Source: Pholiota molesta (lineage: Eukaryota > Basidiomycota > Agaricomycetes > Agaricales > Strophariaceae). Taken from it: DNA of 50,860 nucleotides. Shown piece after piece: positions 11,218 through 21,718 of this stretch; positions within the stretch are counted from its first letter, which is position 1; each line of letters begins with the position of its first letter. The notes under the pieces are model-generated. The model did no database searches, was not told where the DNA came from, and saw only the letters and a program-made list of their open reading frames with translations. The position numbers and the translations under genes were made by a program. Location: assembly GCA_014925825.1 (NCBI GenBank), contig JACGCK010000288.1, positions 1 through 50,860 of the forward strand, in the 5' to 3' direction.

Positions 11218-12251
11218 CACCTCAATCGGACAACATACCGGGCTAATTAGCCTGGCATAGCGATGGGGTTAGCCAGGCTAATTGGCCTGAATATTGGCTT
11301 AGTGCACCTACTGCAAATAATGTCGAGAATTAACCCTTTTGAGTCCATCAGCCACGTAAGACGGCAACGTCGGCAACAGCAACAGCACCGCTGTCTGCCG
11401 CCGTCTCATCAGTAACGTGACCACTGTTGATGGCGCTACTCGGCGCTGCTCGCGCCCCTTGCGCTCGCTGCCGGGCACAGCGAGCACGCGTTCTGCGCCA
11501 TTCCCGCCCGTTTTCCCCAGTTTTTTATGTAGGCCTCGGTAAATATACATGTTAGAACCTCATTTAATAGATTTAATAAGCCCAGAAAGCGCCCTATCAT
11601 ATGTAAATCATACACTTTATGCTGCCCCTATTATAGGCTGTCTTTGACACTTTTGGGGCTGTAAATGGCCTCTGTTTGCCTTGTATAAGTGTATATAGGG
11701 CCTTATATAGTGTATTATTCGAATATATTGCTTTAATAGCAGAATATACCATCAGGGGAGGCTGTAGGGGCTGATGGGAAGCAGGGGAGGAGGAGCACAT
11801 GCCTCCCCTTGCTTCTGGAGCGATGCTAGGCAAATATTTCTTCCTCTATTAAGTACTATATAATACTTAGGCAATATATAGAGGGTTTTGAAGGATTGGG
11901 ACGACATTGGAGGTGCTGGAAATGATGTTTGTATCAGGTGAGAGATGGCGAAGAAAATGCCACTTTTTACCACTATAAACTGACATATATGCATATATAA
12001 AGGGTTATAATTAACTATATACCATATACACTAATTCTATGGGGTTTTGGCAGGGAAATAGCCGCATCAATGCACTGATAATAGGTGACTTAGGGTAGAC
12101 ATGCAGAGTACATGTATTTCGTAAATGGAGCTGTAGATACAGGCTCTAAAAATCTAACAACTACAGGGCTATATAGGCCTTGTAAATACCTACAAAATAA
12201 GGCCAACCCCAAATAAAACGGGTGAGTCTGAGGTAGGTTACATAGGAAACA
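11218..12251 (+). repeat. Left inverted arm of the foldback element
   Basis: Runs from CACCTCAATCGG to the GGAAACA motif near the centre and pairs with 12307-13341. Base composition changes along the arm: an outer GC-rich block (about 11340-11520) with CGCGCC-type motifs, then an AT-rich inner block with many TATA-like words. Its small open frames are mirrored in the other arm and carry no recognisable protein, so I do not annotate them as genes. Confidence 0.8.
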
Positions 12252-12306
12252 ATGATCAGAACGTCGAACTACAGTATAGCCATTTACCTACCATGCATCA
12301 TAACAC

Positions 12307-13341
12307 TGTTTCCGACATAACCTACCTCAAACTCACCCGTTTCTCTTGGGGCCGGCATTATTTTGTAGGTATTTACAAGGGCTATATAGCCTTATAGTTG
12401 TTAGATTTTTAGCGCTCGTATTTACAGCTCCATTTACGAAATACATGTACTCTGCATGTCTACCCTAAGTCACCTATTATCAGTGCATTGATGCGGCTAT
12501 TTCCCTGCCAAAACCCCATAGAATTAGTGTATATGGTATATAGTTAATTATAACCCCTTTATATATGCATATATGTCAGTTTATAGTGGTAAAAAGTGGC
12601 ATTTTCTTCGCCATCTCTCACCTGATACAAACATCATTTCCAGCACCTCCAATGTCGTCCCAATCCTTCAAAACCCTCTATATATTGCCTAAGTATTATA
12701 TAGTACTTAATAGAGGAAGAAATATTTGCCTAGCATCGCTCCAGAAGCAAGGGGAGGCATGTGCTCCTCCTCCCCTGCTTCCCATCAGCCCCTACAGCCT
12801 CCCCTGATGGTATATTCTGCTATTAAAGCAATATATTCGAATAATACACTATATAAGGCCCTATATACACTTATACAAGGCAAACAGAGGCCATTTACAG
12901 CCCCAAAAGTGTCAAAGACAGCCTATAATAGGGGCAGCATAAAGTGTATGATTTACATATGATAGGGCGCTTTCTGGGCTTATTAAATCTATTAAATGAG
13001 GTTCTAACATGTATATTTACCGAGGCCTACATAAAAAACTGGGGAAAACGGGCGGGAATGGCGCAGAACGCGTGCTCGCTGTGCCCGGCAGCGAGCGCAA
13101 GGGGCGCGAGCAGCGCCGAGTAGCGCCATCAACAGTGGTCACGTTACTGATGAGACGGCGGCAGACAGCGGTGCTGTTGCTGTTGCCGACGTTGCCGTCT
13201 TACGTGGCTGATGGACTCAAAAGGGTTAATTCTCGACATTATTTGCAGTAGGTGCGCTAAGCCAATATTCAGGCCAATTAGCCTGGCTAACCCCATCGCT
13301 ATGCCAGGCTAATTAGCCCGGTATGTTGTCCGATTGAGGTG
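12307..13341 (-). repeat. Right inverted arm of the foldback element
   Basis: Reverse complement of the left arm, ending in CCGATTGAGGTG. One visible outer difference is GTGCGC here against GTGCAC at the matching left position near 11300. Otherwise the outer 800 bases look identical by eye. Confidence 0.8.
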
Positions 13342-13349
13342 AGCACTGC
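13342..13349 (+). repeat. Right 8-bp target-site duplication
   Basis: AGCACTGC directly after the right terminus GAGGTG, matching the octamer at 11210-11217. Confidence 0.75.
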
Positions 13350-13457
13350 ACGCGTGGAAATCGTACTAAGGACATGTATTGCACGAATAGCAGATGAATA
13401 GCTATTGAAAATAAGAGTATAGTAAAATTACATTCTTCCGACAATTTATTCATTCAG

Positions 13458-14420
13458 TCAAGACGAAGCGTATCTAGAGAATTACCCGTCAGCTACATGA
13501 ATTCCCTGGAACGCGTCGAGACTTACTTCTTGGACCATTCCTTTGCTGTGGCCAGGAATTTAGCTTTGTCATTTTTGAGTTGCTGAAAGGCAGATATAAG
13601 AATCAAGCATGCAGAAAAGGTGCACATCACACGCACAGCAGCGATATCAGGCTCAAAAGGGTCATCCGGGCTTGGATTGTTGACCTTTTCCTGGATGACG
13701 GCCAAAACTATTCCGCAGGATGAGTGATGTCCCATTTACAAGAACAGAGGAAATGATTGGCTCACCTGTAGACAAAGTCACGGCAGGTTTCCACTATAAA
13801 TTCGGGGGACTGTAAAAACACGAGGAGATAGCCGCGGCGGTATATGAATGACACACCTCATCTCTCAGGATAGGTACGCAGATTGCACCCTCTTCGTTAA
13901 TACCTGGATGGTAGATCTTTGTCGTAAATGTCACCTTGAAGGGTAGAGAAGGCCAGTAATTAGTCATAAAACACACGCTTCGCACTGACAAATTAATTAT
14001 TCACGGTTGGCGCTTTGAATGGGTAGTTCTCGGGCAGAGACACATTGAAGTTAAATGTTGCATTCTTGTAGGGAGAACTAGACTATTGTGGACGTCAACA
14101 CGCAGAGTACATCTAAAAAAGAGAGCACGAGACTCACATCGGCCTTGATGGAACACTTCCATTCAAACAGATTGTCATCCTTTAGCTCGACTGAGATTCC
14201 CTAATAAATCAGAGGGTTTGAATGAAGCGACATTTTCAGAGAGTGCGGATATCTTCACAGCAATTGGATTGTTCTTGATGTCTGTGAGTTCCTGAGAAGA
14301 CGTAAGTGCGAGATGAGACTCGAATCAAGAGCATAGTCACCCGTTGAATTCGTCTAAATCAACGTCAGATGGAGCGGCAAGCAAAGAGTGTGTATATTAC
14401 CTTTGAGCAGTAGGCGCCAT
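13458..14420 (-). CDS. Ubiquitin-conjugating enzyme E2 (UBE2L3/UbcH7-like)
   Basis: Ten exons on the minus strand: 14420-14401, 14353-14341 (13 nt), 14291-14259, 14200-14138, 14082-14005, 13934-13857, 13793-13766, 13707-13637, 13582-13527 and 13473-13458, giving 151 residues, the length of a bare UBC fold. Landmarks in order: an N-terminal helix (RRIQRELTDIKNNP), FEWKCSIKA, SPYKNATFNFNVSLPENYPF, TKIYHPGINEEGAICVP with the catalytic Cys, DEWKPAVTLSTVLAVIQ, and NNPSPDDPFEPDIA. It accepts ubiquitin (or a like modifier) as a thioester and passes it to substrates with an E3. The overall pattern is nearest UBE2L3, which works with HECT and RBR ligases. Odd: the usual HPN tripeptide reads HPG. Divergent from the Ash2-like gene at 15041. 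Confidence 0.88.
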
Positions 14421-15040
14421 TAAATCGGGAGAAAAGCGAGTTAGATGATAGTGAAGTGTTGGAAAGAAAGCAAGTCACGGTGATGCAGGCAGTGGCGGCG
14501 CGGAGCCAGATTGATCAATCCCAAATTTGGAAAAGACCTTGTTATATTGGCGCGTCGCCGTCGTCGCGTCCAAGTCTGACTAAGGCAATACTTACTACTT
14601 TGTGAACTCCAACAGATTATATTCAATAAAGTGCTTGTATAATGCAACAGAACTGCTTGCCTTCTGAATAGTTTTTTTCTTCTATACGTCGTTGAATGAA
14701 GAACTTTTTGATGACAATTAATTGAAATCATTGATTAATCTTTCAATGTCCTGTTTTGCAATGATCAGGTTATTCAATACTCCCAATCTTCTGGGTATGT
14801 AATGGATGCAACATCTTTACCTCGACCCTCATTTTAAGTGTTCTTAGTATGAGCAATCGCAGCCTGCAGTGTGAAAGGCAACTTGCTAGTCCATTCAAGG
14901 CTTAAATTGCCACGTGATATTCCCAGAACGTAGACTAATAGTAATATGAAAGTACTGGCCTTAACTAATAACTTCAAGTACCCTCATAAATCAATGGGCT
15001 ATTAGCTTTCTTTGAACTTGCCACATCCTCTATATACTTT
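14421..15040. other. Divergent promoter region between E2 and the Ash2-like gene
   Basis: 620 bases separating two start codons that point away from each other, so it must hold both promoters. AT-rich, with TATATAC at 15031 very close to the + strand ATG. No further gene or repeat recognised. Confidence 0.45.
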
Positions 15041-17183
15041 ATGCGCGCCGAAGGATCTTCCCCTCCTCCTCCAGAATCCCTATTAAACTTAGGAATCCCC
15101 TCTTCCGTCCATCTAAATGGTGCCTCTATCCCGACCACTACGACAGCAGCGCCCTCTCGAAAGCGCAAACGAGCAGCTGTAGCCGCATCTTCTCCTGCAC
15201 CTTCGGACCAGGCCAGCAATGCGGGCGGCACCCCCAATACCACAGAGTGCGCTCTTCGTTATTTGCTGTTAGATTCATCTCTTGATGCTTTGATACACCA
15301 GTCTCCTTGCAACGTCGCGGGCAGATCTCTCCTCGCGGCCCATTCTAACACTGTCGCGCGGACCCATATTCGTACCCATTTCAGAAGGCTCGGAATGGTT
15401 CAAAACAGAGATGGTTGGCGTTAATCGGGTAGGATACCGCTACGTACCTGCTGGTATCAATCCACCAGGATACGCAACACCTTGCCGCACAATTGAAAGC
15501 AACCCAACTTCCTTTCGTATCAGCTGGGAGGACCGTAGTCCATTCCTCAAAGTTAGCAAAGACGGTCTGAGCATCAGTGGCAGCAAGGGATTCCGAAGCG
15601 CGCGTTGCAATGCGCCTATACGCGAAGGAAAATGGTATATGGAAGTCAAGATACTGAATGGTGGTGGCGAGCACAGTGGCGAAGATTCTTTGAGGGAAGG
15701 AGGCCATGTGCGTCTTGGTTGGGGAAGAAGAGAGGCTTCTTTAAATGCGCCCGTTGGTGTAGATGGATACAGCTATGGCTATCGCGACAAAACGGGTGAA
15801 AAGGTCACTCTATCGAGACCACGTCCATACGGACGCCCATTTGGCACCGGAGATGTGATAGGTATGTATATATCTCTGCCGCCGCGTCGCCAACCAAATA
15901 AAAAGGATCCACTGGACCCGGCGCACCTCAAACGCGAGCGTATACCTATCGATCTCAAAGGCCAGGAAGTCTTTGAAATTTTGGAATATCCGCAATCGAA
16001 GGAGATGATGGCTCTCATGGACTACTCTGGGAAAACGCCCAATTCAGCATCTGTGCCTTCGTCGAGTAAGAAGACTGCGAACGGCAAATTACCCGAACGC
16101 GGAGGGCCTACGGTTGCCAGCGTGAAACCGGCAGCGACGAACCTTCGACCTTTACCCATTCTCTCGAATTCTCGTATTGCGTTTTTTGTGAATGGCGAAC
16201 CACAGGGTATCGCCTTTCAGGACATATATGACTACCTACCTCTTCGTCAGACCGATACACAGAAAGCCAACTCAAGAAAGCGTACACGAGAAGGCGTAAA
16301 AGAGCACAGGGAAAATCCATTTGACGATGGGACTCTCGGATATTATCCATTCATCTCGCTATTCAACGACGCTAGCGTGCGTCTGAATCCTGGACCGAAC
16401 TTTGAATTTCCTCCCCCTCCCGATATCGATGCTCTTCTCGACGCTCAATCCTCGATATCCGCACCTGAATCCTCTGGCAGCGATACACACATACCACCGC
16501 TACCACTTAATCCTACCTCTTCTAACATTGAAATCAACCCAGTTGTCGGCACTTCGGACGTCAAACCAGCTATCCATCAAAATAACTTCAACTCGGCTGA
16601 TATTACCACAGACAATGCCGTATCTCTGAACGATATCAAAACTCAGCGAACCTGGCAACCTGCCTGCGAGCGTTACGCCCAGTTTATGCAAGAAGAATGG
16701 GCATTCGATGCTGTCGAAGAAGAAGAGGCGAAAATTGAACTCGAAAAACTTGCCGCAGCTGACAAGCTCGAGGAGGACAAGCGGAAGCAGCGCGAGAAGA
16801 AGCGCCAGCAGGCTGAGGCCCGGCGTGCCGCTGACGCGCGACGCAGAGCAGAGGAGAAAGCACGAAAGGCAGCCGAAGCCAGGGCGACGCGTGCGGGTGG
16901 GGGCGAACACGAGTTCCCAACAGCAACACTCACCCCTTCTTCGTCGGCGTCACCGTATCCTGCATTCGCGCCAGAGCGAAATCAGCCGAGCCCAAGCCCT
17001 CTGCGCCATTCTACAGCTTTTGAACCAGAGGGTTCTGTCGAGTATGAAAATTCTCCAGCGCCTACGTTTGCGTCGTATGATGAGAGAAGAGGCGCCCAGA
17101 GTGGTCACACGTCGGAGACCCCCGACAATGACATGGACGTGGATCACGATATTGAAGCGCTGATTGCGGATACACCCACTTGA
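15041..17183 (+). CDS. BRE2: SPRY-domain protein, Ash2/Bre2-like COMPASS subunit
   Basis: Two exons, 15041-15246 and 15302-17183 (intron 55 nt, GTGCGC...CACCAG), 695 residues. The start is the first ATG of the frame. A disordered N-terminus with a nuclear-localisation-like RKRKR is followed by a SPRY region: VGYRYVPAG, CRTIES, GLSISGSKGFRSARCNAPIREGKWYMEV, HVRLGWGRREA, DGYSYGYRDKTGEK, GDVIGMYI, then the split second half with IAFFVNGEPQGIAF and YYPFISLF. This split SPRY with a long insert is the Ash2L/Bre2 pattern, which helps activate Set1-type H3K4 methylation. After it come a charged coiled coil (about residues 480-550, EEEEAKIELEKL to RRAEEKARKAAEAR) and an acidic tail. No PHD/winged helix is present, as in yeast Bre2. 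Confidence 0.82.
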
Positions 17184-17509
17184 CACTTTCCTTTATCTGT
17201 AATGTTATAATTATTGCTTTCCTGATGGTGTTTGTGTATTTTGGTAGTAGTGAATGGTATATATATATAAAGTTATTTAGCGATTTACAGTCCAAAATAC
17301 GGAAGATGTAATATATTTGGCATGGGCAATGCATGTTCCAAGAGCATTACACTGTATATAGCATTATGAGATTAAGTCATATATTGTCTCTGTTCTGCTA
17401 CCAGTGCATTGAATTGAAGAATACAGAGTCGACAAAGTCCAGGAAGCAAACTATGGTGGTATAATCGTACACTGTACAGTCCACAGGGAAGAGTGGATTC
17501 ATGTGGCGT
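17184..17509. other. Convergent intergenic region
   Basis: 326 bases between the stops of the Ash2-like gene and the UPF0658 gene, holding both 3' ends. Contains a short TA run near 17260. Nothing else seen. Confidence 0.4.
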
Positions 17510-19436
17510 TCACTCTATGGATATCCGAGAACTCAGCGGTACTCCTTTGGTACCTTGCAATTCGCTCATGTTGCCCGCAGAGTTGGGACTAGACACAGTT
17601 GGACGCGTAGCAGGCACAGCTAAAAGACGTCGTAAGTCGATGCATCAAGAACCGGAATGCAGCACATCTTACCATGGACTTTGGAGTTTATGAGACCACG
17701 GTCGAAGTCGGTGTAACACCGAATGCTCACTCCAAAAGTGGCTAGCAAGATAAGGAAAGCAACAATGGCTGGGAGATGGTAAGCGAAACTGTAAGGCGAA
17801 GTAAGGAATAGGTGCATACTAAATGTCGTCAGAGTCGCTCTCGTGGTCAAGTATTGAAAGGATGAGGCAGGCGAATACATTCGAACGAGTTTATACACTG
17901 GAGATGGTCAATCCAAAGATTCCTGGCGGAAAAAGATTGCTTACCAACTAGCAAAAAAAGCAGAAAATTCTCAGAAATAGTCCAAAAAAATTAATAGAAA
18001 GGGTCAGACTCACAGTAGCTCAACGCTCCGAGCATCATAACAAATGATGTAATCATGATCCTTAGTTAAATAGGGTAAGTAAAGCAAGAAAGCCCTGAGA
18101 TACATAATAAGCATGACTTACGGTTTGATTTCTCTCTGTACGGCCCATCCACACAGAACAAGGAGGATTAAAACAACGGGTATAGCAGCAATGGTGATTC
18201 CAAATTCAGCAGAATTATGTTGTAGAACCACAATGAGCAACTTGCAATGATAGCACGGATTAAAATAGGCATTTCTAAAGGACAATACATAGAAACACAC
18301 CTGGATTGTGACGCCAGTGAAGAAGAAGAAATCGAATTTGAGTAGACAGATGACGATTTGGTACCATTGATACATGGCTGCGGATTTATAATCAGAAATA
18401 TGGTCGTATGTCAGCTGCACGCCACGCACTTTTCATCTTGGGATTAGCCCCAACGACATGGAAGATGGCCCAGCTGAAAGTTGCGTGTCAATACTCGGAT
18501 ATAAGAGTGGGTGTTGGGGACATTGTAAGCCAAAACCTACCCGAATTCACTGTACAGCTGCTTGATGAAGAATAGCATAAAGAGCCATGATCCGCCAATG
18601 ATACATGGCGCAGCAATGAGAAGCGGTCGTATCTCATTCCAAAGTGTGCCGGGACCTTCACAGTTCTAAAGAAAAGAATAGGCGTCGAGAACACGACGAA
18701 GGAAAGGATGATCACACACTGCAAAAACAAATTGCACGGCGCAATTTACATTAGGATTTGTGACCAAAGCAGTCTTGGTCTGGTGTATTTGTAAAGCGGC
18801 GAAGACTAGCAAACATCCATGGAAGACTGTTCCATGTTTCGATTATCAAACATGTGTAGTCAGAGCATCAGAAGACGTACTGAGGATTCCAACAAGTTGG
18901 ATAATATTCCGTAGTCTCAGTGCATCAAAGGCCATCACAAGTTCAAAAACCCTGTAATACAACATGTTGAGCCTTGGAATATCGCGTGGTTGCCATGGAA
19001 GTGTAACGTACTCTGCGAGGGCGAATAGAGCTAGATAACATGGCACAGTCTAGGGGTGAATTAATTCAATTGAAGGACATATTTTTGTGGATATCGACGA
19101 CCAAAATACCTTGTATCTTGTAAGGTGGAGATCCACATGGTCTTCAATCTGTTAGAGAAGGCCATGCATGTAGTTTTGTCAACCATTTTTTAACGAAAAA
19201 ACGTACTTTGTGGAAAACAATCCCAACTAGAACCACAACTGCTATAGCTTCTGCTCAGCCAAAAGATTTTCTTCAGTCATAAATTCCGTGTTCAAAGATG
19301 CCGGGTGTTACTGACGAATTGTGACTAATTATGGGAGATCAGCCGACCGTAACCTGTAGTACAAGGATTTTAGACGCTCACTTGTAGCAATGAATGCACG
19401 CTGCGCCCGCGTCGCGAGCAAGGGCTCGGGAGCCAT
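17510..19436 (-). CDS. UPF0658-type Golgi multi-pass membrane protein
   Basis: Fifteen exons by splice signals and phase: 19436-19382, 19253-19207, 19148-19110, 19049-19012, 18951-18881, 18826-18750, 18665-18541, 18473-18430, 18377-18301, 18240-18122, 18060-18014, 17947-17945, 17897-17820, 17768-17673 and 17619-17510; 341 residues. About seven hydrophobic segments are visible, with the family hallmarks VFELVMAFDALRLRNIIQLVGIL, LWNEIRPLLIAAPCIIGG, QWYQIVICLLKFDFFFFTG, AEFGITIAAIPVVLILLVL and YFVYKLVRMY. These match the fungal UPF0658 proteins placed in the Golgi in fission yeast; function unknown. A 3-nt exon (TTG) is needed to give YFVYKL. The 60-nt intron 18952-19011 is free of stops and a multiple of three. 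The acceptor of exon 2 is ambiguous by 3 bases (GAG or CAG). A mutated GPCR is less likely. Confidence 0.82.
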
Positions 19437-19904
19437 GGAGGAGGGGAGAGAAGAATGGAGGGAGCCGAAAAGTGCGTGATGAATCGAGGACGGGCGGCCT
19501 TATGCTTATTTGTCGGAAGGCGATCAACGACATAAAAAGCACAGCATCAGCACAAATCAGCACGGCCACGGGCCCACATTTGGTCCCCCCATAACCCCCC
19601 ATCCTTCCCCATCTCTTACACTGTGTCAGTCCATCCTCCCGTCAATTTGGGGGCAAAATATTCACATGTCTCGAAGAACATGGTCGGCATACGTTCTTCA
19701 GCATACTAACTAAGACGGCTGTCCAGGACATGTCGATAAAAAAAAACCTTGGTGTGTAATGTAACGATTCCTTTTTTTAGTGTCGTCAACAATCACCGTT
19801 TCAACGATTGACCTGTGTGTACTGGTGGGCCCGGTGTGGGTCTGACGGTCAACATTCGAATGATTGACGGTTGCGACATCTTTCTGAAAAAGATAGGACT
19901 ACAA
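19437..19904. other. Intergenic region upstream of the UPF0658 gene
   Basis: 468 bases between two minus-strand genes: promoter of the UPF0658 gene and 3' end of the SET gene. An imperfect inverted repeat of about 30 bases (around 19783-19816 and 19846-19879, sharing TGTCG...GTTGACC words) surrounds GGGCCCGG. It has no clear target duplication. Confidence 0.35.
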
Positions 19905-21569
19905 TTAAAATTCTTCATTATTCTCCAAACTGCGTATCACAGCTGTAGCTACAGTTATTTCTTCCTTCCATAGAGCTTCAATAGCAACCTTGGCATAACC
20001 GACAGGAAAGGTAGAAGCCGGAGCGCTAAAGTCTCCCACCATGCAAATCCTCTTAACACCTGCCTCGGCAATCTGAACAACGTCCTCGCACAACTTTAAC
20101 AACGTGCCCCTCCAAAGCCTCTCGTTCTCGATAGAAATTGTATCCTGGTGTCCTAGAGTCGTGTTTCGCCATTGCTCTAATAATTGCTCCGAGTTTGGTG
20201 GGATAACCTTCGCAGAGAGTGGTATGATATGGTATAGGCGTAAAGCGGTGATCAATCGATAAGAGGGGTGTGCTGGTGCCGGTGCGGAATACATAGTCCA
20301 ATCCCTGCAAACAGTGTCACCATGAGGAAAATTTATCCGAATAGTCGAATGGTAAAAAACATACCCCCAATACCCTTCCGCGATGAGCACTTCCTTCATC
20401 CATGCGCCCACTTGATCTCTCTCTTTGAATAAATTCTCTACAGGTTCTTGCAGCTCAAACTCTCCGACGAAAGTGTTACCCGAAGCTTCAACTGCACTCT
20501 GCGACATGATGAAAGCATATTCACAAAAAAGGGTCGCGTTTGAATGTGGACCATAGCGGAGATAGATCTCATCGCCAGGAGAAGTCTCCGTTGCGGAAGG
20601 AGAAAGCAAAATGAACTTCTCCCCAAATTTGCCTTTTCCCAGTGGGCCTGTGTTCCAGATTTCGCTTTCCGTTGGTTTTGGCATACAATAAGGAGGATGC
20701 TCGGCATGGTTGGCAAAGTCGAAAATAGGACATAGTGTCATGTTGTCCGGATCCGAACGTGATTTCTTTAATCTGTGGTAGACACATCGAGTGTTGACTG
20801 CGGGCATACTCTAAGGATTTGGGTGGGCACTCTCGAAAAAGACTAAACGAACGTACCATTTAGCCAGGCCCAGAGATAGTCCTCTTCCAAATCATCCAGA
20901 GAGTCTGTTGTGTGGTTTGGTAACAATATCGGGTTTTTTCTCTAACAAGGCCACAAGTCAACGGGAGATCATTGACCCCAGGTTTACAAACGAACCAGAT
21001 AGATTTTAGTAGTATTCCAATCAATTTCGAATAGGTTCCCAATTTTATCAAGCTTTGCAAGGATACGAGACGGCAAAAGTTCGATGAGTTGAGCTTCCAA
21101 CACATTTTCTTTTGCGCGTTCTTTCTTCCACAGCCAAGTCAATGGATGCGAGTCGAAATCCTGTGGTAGGACCGAAATATATGGACCGAACAGTGGATCA
21201 GAAGATGCCTGCCCTTTGCTTGGGCGGTTCAATAGTAGATGCAGCGATACAAATTGAGTACAGGTCAATTTTGGATGACTCGGAGGATAGTGAGGTGCAA
21301 GAGTAAGGGAGTTCAGGAGTGCCTTGGCAGGTATAGTAAACAGAGGGGTGGATGGTGCAATAGGCCGCAGAGCAAACAATCCATATCCTGCGTCTATTCA
21401 AACCGCAGATTTTCTAAGTTGGTTTCCGTTGATGGTCGACTAACGACTGACCAGGACTCGATCGGGCTTGTACTGGTAGCTTTTCTGGTGACACATCCAT
21501 TCCATGGCCTGCGAGCCACTCAATCAATGCGCCCCAGTGAGGATGTAGCTCGCTACCATCAAGGTTCAT
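19905..21569 (-). CDS. SET-domain methyltransferase, Rubisco-LSMT/SETD6-like
   Basis: Five exons: 21569-21452, 21393-20996, 20941-20857, 20797-20365 and 20304-19905; 477 residues. The start MNLDGSELHPHW fits the family N-terminus. SET landmarks: GYGLFALRPIAPSTPLFTIP (SET-N), DYLWAWLNVNTRCVY, LCPIFDFANHAEHPPYC (the NHS motif reads NHA), GDEIYLRYGPHSNATLFCEYAF (SET-C). The C-terminal part (VGAWMKEVLIAEGYWGDWTMY, AHPSYRLITALRLY) matches the Rubisco-LSMT substrate-binding helical domain. Relatives methylate Lys on ribosomal proteins or other non-histone targets; the target here cannot be told. The intron 20305-20364 (GTATGT...TTGCAG, 60 nt) is in frame and stop-free, so it may be mistaken for coding; removing it restores GYWGDWT. 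Confidence 0.85.
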
Positions 21570-21718
21570 GAGATGATGGAGACTAAAGTAGAAAATCAAC
21601 GCAAGCCTTCAAGGCAGCCGTTGAATGAAATTTCACGTCGCAAGCGGCTTTCCGGGCCGGGACGATCACGCGTCGATCGCGAAATAGTTGGTACATACCC
21701 CTATGATAGCGTGCAATA

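Larger units (their letters stand above)
11218..13341. mobile_element. Foldback (long-TIR) DNA transposon, non-autonomous
   Basis: A 2124-bp element made of two inverted arms of about 1 kb around a short centre near 12280. The termini are CACCTCAATCGGACAAC and its exact reverse complement. Translated frames at 11308-11550, 11597-11833 and 11752-11994 reappear unchanged at 13009-13251, 12726-12962 and 12565-12807 on the opposite strand, showing near-identical outer arms with no indel over that span. Arms diverge towards the middle (12121-12257 against 12307-12440), mostly by transitions, with a 1-nt offset and a roughly 55-nt unpaired loop. The 8-bp target-site duplication points to the hAT, Mutator-like or Merlin superfamilies; very long inverted repeats favour a Mutator-like foldback. 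No transposase is encoded, so it must be mobilised in trans. Subterminal motifs such as GGCTAATTAGCC are themselves palindromic. Confidence 0.85.

Noticed and set aside
11308..11994. Several 78-80 codon frames in the left arm, repeated exactly in the right arm
   Set aside because: They are mirrored only because the arms are inverted copies. Composition is low complexity, starts are not in good context and nothing resembles a transposase.
14201..14258. Possible U12 AT-AC type intron (ATATCC) in the E2 gene
   Set aside because: A normal GTGAAG donor six bases upstream gives a 58-nt GT-AG intron and NPIAGISVEL, which is in frame and the right length.
15381..15707. Minus-strand frames overlapping the Ash2-like gene
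   Set aside because: They are shadows of the SPRY-coding exon, which has clear family motifs on the + strand.
19783..19879. Imperfect inverted repeat that could be a small MITE
   Set aside because: The arms match only loosely by eye and no target-site duplication was found.
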